DNA of 64,000 nt from Treponemataceae bacterium (lineage in GTDB: Bacteria > Spirochaetota > Spirochaetia > Treponematales > Treponemataceae), in contig JAILBN010000023.1 in the NCBI GenBank assembly GCA_024680915.1, positions 45,549 through 109,548 of the forward strand, in the 5' to 3' direction. The translations under genes were made by a program, and so were the position numbers. Positions within the stretch are counted from its first letter, which is position 1, and each line of letters opens with the position of its first letter. The notes beneath the pieces were generated by a model. The model made no database searches. It was not told the DNA's origin and saw only the letters and a program-made list of their open reading frames with translations. This document shows positions 58,693 through 64,000 of the stretch, piece by piece.

Positions 58693-60669
58693 TTAAAGTG
58701 CTATTCCACGCATATCGGCGAGTGTTGTATATCCTTTTCTCTGCATAAAAAGCCTTATACCGGATATGATTTCTTCCATGCAGGAAGGGTTCGAGAAGGT
58801 TGCTGTTCCCACCTGTACTGCATGAGCCCCTGCCATAATAAACTCAACCGCATCTTGCCAGGTTTGTATTCCGCCAAGACCGATAACGGGAATCTGTTTG
58901 TTTTCTGGCAGCTTTTTCATGGAGCGACATAAATCATAGACCATACGAAGTGCAATAGGTTTTATGGCCGGACCTGAATAGCCTGCATGAATGTTCGCGA
59001 AAACAGGGCGTGCCCGTTCTATATCGATGGAGGTTGCTTGGAAAGTGTTCACAAGACTTATGGCATCTGCACCAGCTTCCCTGACTGCATCTGCGACGGC
59101 AAGCAAATCCGGAGCATTAGGTGAAAGCTTGACCACAAGTGGCTTTTTTGTTTCTCGCCGTACAGCTGCTGTGACTTCTGCTGCCGTCGCCGGGTTGAGA
59201 CCGAATGCCATTCCACCTGCCTTTACGTTAGGGCAGGAAATATTAAGCTCTATCATAGGAAGTGTGGTTTTGTCCAAAAGAGAAGCGCCTTGTGTGTATG
59301 TGTCGAGTGAAGAACCGGAAAGATTGGCTAAGATTACGGTATTGAATTTTTGCATTTCAGGAAGTTCGTTCTCTATAAAATGGCGGATTCCTGGATTTTC
59401 AAGCCCGATCGAGTTTATAAGACCGCCTGTAGTTTCAACAAGGCGGCTGCCTGGATTTCCGGCACGTGCTTCGAGGGTAAGTCCTTTGGAGCATATGCCT
59501 CCGAGGGCATTTACATCGATGAGGGATGAGTATTCGCTTCCGTAACCGAAGGTACCGGAGGCAGCAATAACTGGGTTTTTAAGCTTAACACCGCAGATGT
59601 CAACAGAAAGGTCTGGTTTTGTGACGGTGTGCGGTGCTTTCTCTGAGTGAGTTTGAGGCTTTGTGGGCATTATTGCCCTTGGATCAGCTGAATTAGGCGC
59701 GTTACTTTTCGTAGGTTTCCTCTCTGGGAAAACAAGGATTTCACCGGGGAATACAGGTCCGTCCTTACAGCATCTTCGGTTGCCTTCTGTAGTTGGAATA
59801 GTACAGCCCAGGCAGGCTCCCACTCCGCAAGCCATACGGGCTTCCATACTTAAATAGCATTTAATGCCGGCTTCGCCACAGACTTTCTGTACATAGGCCA
59901 GCATGGGTTCTGGACCACAAGCATAAACACAAGTGTAACCCTTATCTTTTATGGTATTGGCTGTAAAAACATCGGGCAACATTCCCTTTATGCCCTGGGT
60001 CCCGTCATCTGTGGTTATAACAAGGGATTTTGCTTTTACTCCCTCCAAGCCATAAGACTTGCTTCTGAAGCACGCGTAAAAATCATAGGTCTTTTCTGTG
60101 AGTGTTGAGGCGAAGCCTGCGACTGGTGCTACGCCTATTCCGCCTCCGATAATGGCAGAGAAGCCCTCTGATTCGGGGAATGTGTTACCCAAAGCACCTA
60201 TGACGGAAACGGAATCGCCGAGGCGTAAAGCGCAAAGTTCTTTTGTGCCTTGGCCTTTTTCCATAATAAGAAAGTGGATTTTTGCGGTCACTCCAGAGCA
60301 AGCTGCCTGCCCAGCACAAGGGGTTTTATCCGGTTGCCCTGCATCAAACTCAGCTTTCGCGGATGCAGAGGAATGTTCTGTCGAAAGGGATTCAACTTTA
60401 TAAACACTAATGGGACGCGAAAGCAAAACCTGCGAAGGGATGGCTTTCAGCATGTAAAATTGCCCGGGTGATGCAAGGCATCCCGCGAGCTTCGTGGATT
60501 TTGCCGACTCTCCGCTCTTGGTAACTTCTGTGAGCGAAAAGTCATTTTGCACTTCCAAAACAAGGTGAAAGATTCCCTGGACCACAGTCGTCAAGCTTGA
60601 TACCTTGCCTACAAAGGCTGTTGGAAGTGCTTTCCCATCGCAGGAAGTGTTCTTGCTGTCGGCTTTCAT
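58693..60669 (-). CDS. pyrKD: Fused PyrK-PyrD: dihydroorotate dehydrogenase (NAD+) electron-transfer and catalytic subunits
   Basis: 658 aa. Residues 1-320 are PyrK: FAD barrel (RPISVYKV), NAD site (IIGGGIGVAPVAGFA, VYACGPEPMLAYV), 2Fe-2S cysteines (ACGVGACLGCTIP, RRCCKDGPVFPG). A Pro/Ser/Lys linker (about 325-355) follows, then PyrD (about 355-658): LKNPVIAASGTFGYGSEYSS, SIGLENPGIRHFIE, the catalytic Cys in IELNISCPNVKAGG, PLVVKLSPNAPDL, PVIGLGGIQTWQDAVEF. It oxidises dihydroorotate to orotate with NAD+. An insert of about 35 residues (SLSTEHSSASAK...QAACSGVTAK) interrupts the PyrK half. GGAGG lies 9 nt before the ATG. pyrF is 84 bp upstream. Confidence 0.95.
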   Translation of the reverse strand: MKADSKNTSCDGKALPTAFVGKVSSLTTVVQGIFHLVLEVQNDFSLTEVTKSGESAKSTKLAGCLASPGQFYMLKAIPSQVLLSRPISVYKVESLSTEHSSASAKAEFDAGQPDKTPCAGQAACSGVTAKIHFLIMEKGQGTKELCALRLGDSVSVIGALGNTFPESEGFSAIIGGGIGVAPVAGFASTLTEKTYDFYACFRSKSYGLEGVKAKSLVITTDDGTQGIKGMLPDVFTANTIKDKGYTCVYACGPEPMLAYVQKVCGEAGIKCYLSMEARMACGVGACLGCTIPTTEGNRRCCKDGPVFPGEILVFPERKPTKSNAPNSADPRAIMPTKPQTHSEKAPHTVTKPDLSVDICGVKLKNPVIAASGTFGYGSEYSSLIDVNALGGICSKGLTLEARAGNPGSRLVETTGGLINSIGLENPGIRHFIENELPEMQKFNTVILANLSGSSLDTYTQGASLLDKTTLPMIELNISCPNVKAGGMAFGLNPATAAEVTAAVRRETKKPLVVKLSPNAPDLLAVADAVREAGADAISLVNTFQATSIDIERARPVFANIHAGYSGPAIKPIALRMVYDLCRSMKKLPENKQIPVIGLGGIQTWQDAVEFIMAGAHAVQVGTATFSNPSCMEEIISGIRLFMQRKGYTTLADMRGIAL

Positions 60670-60753
60670 ATATAAAACCTCCGAAAACGCGCATAAGCTA
60701 AAAATCGAACAAAAAACTTGTGTATAAAAATGATGTGCCAGAAAAGGTAGAAA

Positions 60754-61674
60754 TCACAAGATGTTGAAGGTGTTTTTCAGATCCTTCATGGATTTTTCAG
60801 CTGCTTCGGCAGCTGCCCCGACAATATCATCCATTGTAAGAAGTCCTGCATCCTTTTTTTCTGCAAGCTTTTCTGACTTTTTCCAAGCGCAAAGAATTCC
60901 TCGGGAAGAGTTTACCGTTCCTCCTGCTTTTGTAAGCAAAGTGGCGGCCACGCGGGCAGCTCCACCCTGAGCCCCGTAGCCAGGAATCAGGAAAAATATC
61001 GGGCTATAGGTCTGCCTAAGCTGCAGGGCATCCGATTCTTCCGTACATCCTACAACGGCTCCCACAGGAGAACATCCGTCGTAACCCTCAGAACCAAATC
61101 CAAAACGCTCTGCAATCTTAAGAAGCTGCTGTCCTACACGGTCAAGAACAGCCCCTCCGGAAGCTAGTTCCTGCTTTTCGATATCCGTCATCCCTGGGTT
61201 TGAGGTACGCAAAAGGACGAAAATGCCTTTCCCAGCTTTTTCTGAATATTCGATGAAGGGTTCAAGGGTATCAAATCCCATATACGGATTAATCGTAATT
61301 ATATCAGTTTCAAAATCACCAGAAAAATGAGCCCTTGCGTAGGCTTTTGCGGTGTCCGCAATATCGCCGCGTTTTATATCTGAAATAACTGGAATTCCGG
61401 CTGTCCGTAAAGTTTTCAAGGTTTTGGCGTAAGCTTCAAGTCCAGAAAGCCCCATAGCCTCGTAATAAGCTATTTGAACCTTGAAGCAACCGGCGTATTT
61501 TCCTGCACTTGCAATAATAGCGTCATTATAAGCAAGAACAGCCTCAGCCGGGGAAGAGAATTTCCCTGCCACTGACTGAGGGATATATGATACATCCGTA
61601 TCAAGACCAATACAAAGAGGGCTCTTTTCCCTGCACACCGACTGCAGCCGGCTCATTTCATTTTCTGCTTTCAT
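60754..61674 (-). CDS. pyrF: Orotidine-5'-phosphate decarboxylase (type 2)
   Basis: 306 aa. Last step of UMP synthesis. TIM-barrel motifs: LCIGLDTDVSYIP, CFKVQIAYYEAMGL, the catalytic Asp-Lys-Asp cluster in VISDIKRGDIADTAKAYA, ITINPYMGFDTLEPFIE, VLLRTSNPG and IFFLIPGYGAQGGAA. The length matches the longer, type-2 class. The start is uncertain: I use ATG 61674, as TATACT (61686-61681) ends 7 nt before it, with no ribosome-binding site; a TTG at 61692 and an ATG at 61656 are in frame. It precedes the pyrKD fusion and completes the last three steps bar PyrE. Confidence 0.92.
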   Translation of the reverse strand: MKAENEMSRLQSVCREKSPLCIGLDTDVSYIPQSVAGKFSSPAEAVLAYNDAIIASAGKYAGCFKVQIAYYEAMGLSGLEAYAKTLKTLRTAGIPVISDIKRGDIADTAKAYARAHFSGDFETDIITINPYMGFDTLEPFIEYSEKAGKGIFVLLRTSNPGMTDIEKQELASGGAVLDRVGQQLLKIAERFGFGSEGYDGCSPVGAVVGCTEESDALQLRQTYSPIFFLIPGYGAQGGAARVAATLLTKAGGTVNSSRGILCAWKKSEKLAEKKDAGLLTMDDIVGAAAEAAEKSMKDLKNTFNIL

Positions 61675-61857
61675 GGGCGAAGTATAACACAAAAGGGCAT
61701 TATTAGACCACAGGAATTGATCGAATAGGAAACTGTGAAAATTTCACAGAATTTTATGTATAAAATCACAGCTTTTTTTGCATGAATACTAATTACAAAC
61801 CGTGAGTTTTTGGAGATAATGTAAATAATAAAGGAGAGTTGAAGAAGGTTTAAGATT

Positions 61858-62505
61858 ATGCTTTTTAAAAATTCCTCTTTATCTGATATAATTATTCGCA
61901 TGCCGAAACTGTTAAGAACCATAATTTTGTGTATTATAGCGTTGGTTTTGAATATCATATTCAGAATCCTTTTTTACAACATATTAAAAATTCCTTTGTT
62001 TTTTGACACCATATTTACTGTGGCAACAGTGTTCTATTTGGGCTTGGTACCTGCGCTATGTGTTTCCCTCAGTTATAATATTATAAATGGTTTAGAATGG
62101 CTCTTTAAAAATGGGGTTTCTGACCCGTTTATCTTTTTTTATTCGATTTGCGGTGTTCTCATAGTAATTTCTACATGGATTTTTGCCCGCAAAAAAGCAG
62201 AATTCAAAGTATCAAAGACAATAACATTTTTGTATTTGTTGCTTATAACTCTTTTTTCATCATTCTGTACTATAATCTCTAGCGGAATAATCGACTATTT
62301 CCATTATATTTTTTATGACGTACCGGATGTGATGAATCCTATCAAAACTTTTACTGAATCTTTCGTTCAGCAACGTTTTTCTTTGCTTATGGCCTGCATA
62401 CTTTCGCAAATTCCTATCTCATTCTTAGATAGGCTTATCACAACTTTCGCTGGCTACGGCATATATCGGCTTGTAGAACGTTTTATAGACAAAAAGAAAA
62501 TATGA
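61858..62505 (+). CDS. Six-helix membrane protein, ECF S-component-like
   Basis: 215 aa, about six hydrophobic segments (IILCIIALVLNIIFRILFYNIL, FFDTIFTVATVFYLGLVPALCVSLSYNII, PFIFFYSICGVLIVISTWIFA, ITFLYLLLITLFSSFCTII, FSLLMACILSQIPISFLDRLITTFAGYGIYRL). The pattern of a helix pair ending in DT.FT.......G...A, plus ...FLDR.ITTF.GYGIYR, resembles substrate-binding (S) components of ECF transporters and their sensor relatives. The stop overlaps the kinase start (ATGA, 62502-62505), so it may be the sensory input for the kinase. AAGAAGG precedes ATG 61858; ATG 61900 is an alternative. Confidence 0.6.
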   Translation: MLFKNSSLSDIIIRMPKLLRTIILCIIALVLNIIFRILFYNILKIPLFFDTIFTVATVFYLGLVPALCVSLSYNIINGLEWLFKNGVSDPFIFFYSICGVLIVISTWIFARKKAEFKVSKTITFLYLLLITLFSSFCTIISSGIIDYFHYIFYDVPDVMNPIKTFTESFVQQRFSLLMACILSQIPISFLDRLITTFAGYGIYRLVERFIDKKKI

Positions 62506-63326
62506 CAGACGCACAGAAAATAATCGAACTTGAAAGTATAGTTCATAAATATATAAACTTTTTTATCTTTTTTGACATCGTTTTCTTTGTTTTGATTTTC
62601 ATTGGAATTGTTCTTTTAATCCGATTCTTGAAATCAAAGAAAAACTTGAAAAGTTCGAATGAATATATTCTATATACTATTCAAGGGCAGGAAGCAGAAA
62701 GGGCGCACATTGCGCGAGAGCTTCACGACACTGTTGCGCAGGATTTGCGTTATTGCCGGAATCTTCTGCAAAAAAAGGATGCGCATGAAAATATGCGTCA
62801 GGTGGTATCAATACTTGAAAAAACCTTGACGGAAGTCAGGCAAATAAGCTACAACCTTTCGCCTACAGATATAACTAAAAAAGATATTAAGGCGAGCCTT
62901 GTCAATCTTTGCACATCAATGACAGAGGTAAGCGGAATTTCTTTTAGGATATCCATACCGGATGGAACAAAAACATCATTTTTAACAGAAAGCGATGTGC
63001 TTAATCTTTACAGGATTGTCCAGGAATCGTTTACAAACGTTATAAAACATGCGAACGCAACTGAAGTCGTAACTCTATTGAGAAACGAAACAGAGAACGA
63101 GAAAAGCGGACTTTACATTTTTATAAGTGATGATGGCTGTGGATTTGATGTAGATATAAAAAATTATGGAGATTCAACGCATTTCGGACTTATCGGTATG
63201 AGAAAACGGAGTCAGCTTATCGGCGCAGATCTTTCTATTTCATCCAAACAAGGAGAGGGAACTCAGATTTCAATTTATAAAGCATTTAAAAATACAGATG
63301 CTATACAAGCGTATGGAGGAATATAA
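62502..63326 (+). CDS. NarX-type sensor histidine kinase
   Basis: 274 aa. One membrane segment near the N-terminus (FFIFFDIVFFVLIFIGIVLLIRFL) with almost no external part, then the HisKA_3 dimerisation helix with the phosphorylated His in AERAHIARELHDTVAQDL (about residue 75), and a GHKL ATPase: N box VQESFTNVIKHANA, G1 DDGCGFDV, G2 HFGLIGMRKRS, GEGTQISIY. It has no sensor domain of its own, so it probably uses the preceding membrane protein. It ends 3 bp before the response regulator. Confidence 0.9.
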   Translation: MTDAQKIIELESIVHKYINFFIFFDIVFFVLIFIGIVLLIRFLKSKKNLKSSNEYILYTIQGQEAERAHIARELHDTVAQDLRYCRNLLQKKDAHENMRQVVSILEKTLTEVRQISYNLSPTDITKKDIKASLVNLCTSMTEVSGISFRISIPDGTKTSFLTESDVLNLYRIVQESFTNVIKHANATEVVTLLRNETENEKSGLYIFISDDGCGFDVDIKNYGDSTHFGLIGMRKRSQLIGADLSISSKQGEGTQISIYKAFKNTDAIQAYGGI

Positions 63327-63329
63327 AAT

Positions 63330-63953
63330 ATGCATCATGAAATTACTTTTTTCGTAGTTGAAGATCATACTCTTACGAACAGAGGTATACGGCAGCTTCT
63401 TTTGGAACGAGAGGGGATGTCGTGTATAGGATACGCACACACAAAGGAAGAGACCCTTAAAAAGTTTTCGGAGCTGTTTGAAAGCGGAACCCTACCGGAT
63501 ATTTTGACGCTGGATTTGGTTCTTGGTGATGAAAGCGGAATTGACGTGCTTCGTGAGATTAAATTGAAGTATCCCTCCGTAAAAGTTGTGGTATATTCTA
63601 TGTATTCAAAGCCGGGTGTTGTGTCTCTTTCTATTGAAAACGGAGCAGATGGTTTTGTGCTAAAATCTGCACCGGAGTGCGAACTTTTTACAGCGATAGA
63701 TAAAATTCTAAATGGTGAAAGCTATGTGCAACCGAATTTAATTTCTCCTCTTTTGACATATAAAACGGTTTTTGACGGTCTTACGAAACAGGAACAGATA
63801 ATTTTCAAAAGGATTATTGAGCGGAAATCGAATCAGGAAATCATAAAAGAGCTGAATATAGTAAACCGCTCCCTTGATAACTATCTTTCAAGGATTTACA
63901 TGAAAACGGGTTGCAAAAACCATGAGGAATTGATTATGAAGTTTGGAGAATAG
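63330..63953 (+). CDS. Response regulator with atypical LuxR-like DNA-binding domain
   Basis: 207 aa. N-terminal receiver: acidic pair VVEDHTLTNRG, phospho-acceptor Asp in ILTLDLVLGDESGID, conserved Thr/Ser in VVVYSMYSKPG and Lys in GFVLKSAPECE. The C-terminal helix-turn-helix (LTKQEQIIFKRIIERKSNQEII, LNIVNRSLDNYLSRIYMKTG) follows the LuxR/NarL plan but departs at usually fixed positions: NRSLDNY replaces ..TVK.H and the family's conserved LxIS is LNIV. Target genes are unknown. It follows the kinase by 3 bp. The last 47 bases after it contain nothing I can assign. Confidence 0.88.
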   Translation: MHHEITFFVVEDHTLTNRGIRQLLLEREGMSCIGYAHTKEETLKKFSELFESGTLPDILTLDLVLGDESGIDVLREIKLKYPSVKVVVYSMYSKPGVVSLSIENGADGFVLKSAPECELFTAIDKILNGESYVQPNLISPLLTYKTVFDGLTKQEQIIFKRIIERKSNQEIIKELNIVNRSLDNYLSRIYMKTGCKNHEELIMKFGE

Positions 63954-64000
63954 ATGTAGCCTAGGTGTCGGGAGAGGTATTATTTATAGTCAGGTTCTTT

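Overview
The window looks like the replication-origin region of a spirochaete chromosome, most likely a Treponema from an animal gut or rumen. The grounds are the order dnaA-dnaN-recF-dciA next to rpmH-rnpA-yidD-yidC-jag, a fused pyrK-pyrD, treponeme-type lipid and transport genes, and cytoplasmic glycan-degrading enzymes (GH2, GH43). The species cannot be fixed from the sequence alone.

Layout. 0-8 kb: a minus-strand block running away from dnaA (dnaA, a 253-bp very AT-rich gap that is the best oriC candidate, dnaN, recF, dciA, then rpmH, rnpA, yidD, yidC, jag). 8-13 kb: gyrB, an acetyltransferase and gyrA on the plus strand; the gyrA terminator carries two overlapping parS-like sites. 13-20.6 kb (minus): argA, htpG, a cation-coupled dicarboxylate/amino-acid carrier and an NfnAB-type flavin/Fe-S pair. 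20.8-24.2 kb (plus): a uracil-DNA-glycosylase-like protein, an aldehyde dehydrogenase and a membrane-anchored hydrolase. 24.2-29.2 kb (minus): tex, rsmE, GH43, a lipoprotein. 29.3-39.3 kb (plus): ftsK, an AI-2E-family membrane protein, a large radical SAM protein and a GH2 beta-galactosidase. 39.3-41.9 kb (minus): glycosyltransferase family 8, PlsC-like acyltransferase and CrtO-like membrane acyltransferase, probably one glycolipid pathway. 42-46.5 kb (plus): a secreted TPR-like protein, NifU, YgiQ, SlyD with a cysteine tail, a PrsW-like protease and initiator tRNA-Met. 46.5-48.4 kb: the decayed remains of a type I restriction locus (hsdS end, intact AAA+ ATPase, hsdR start). 48.4-50.7 kb: small membrane proteins and a ribokinase-like kinase. 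51-56.7 kb: an oppBCDFA peptide importer. 56.8-61.7 kb (minus): TetR regulator, RlmL-type methyltransferase, fused PyrK-PyrD, PyrF. 61.9-64 kb: a membrane protein, a NarX-like kinase and a response regulator.

Three observations stand out. First, the oligopeptide-binding protein OppA appears circularly permuted: the segment that normally ends the family sits directly behind the signal peptide, and the protein stops exactly where that segment should follow. Second, eleven transcription units have no ribosome-binding site but have a -10 hexamer ending 7 or 8 nt before the ATG, which points to widespread leaderless mRNAs (including dnaA). Third, tandem parS-like sites form the stem of the gyrA terminator about 5 kb from dnaA. 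Other points are a probable CTG start for yidC, a coding sequence that ends inside the initiator tRNA, and several palindromes placed in or beside promoters. No gene-free stretch longer than 300 bases was found. No CRISPR, insertion sequence or prophage was seen.
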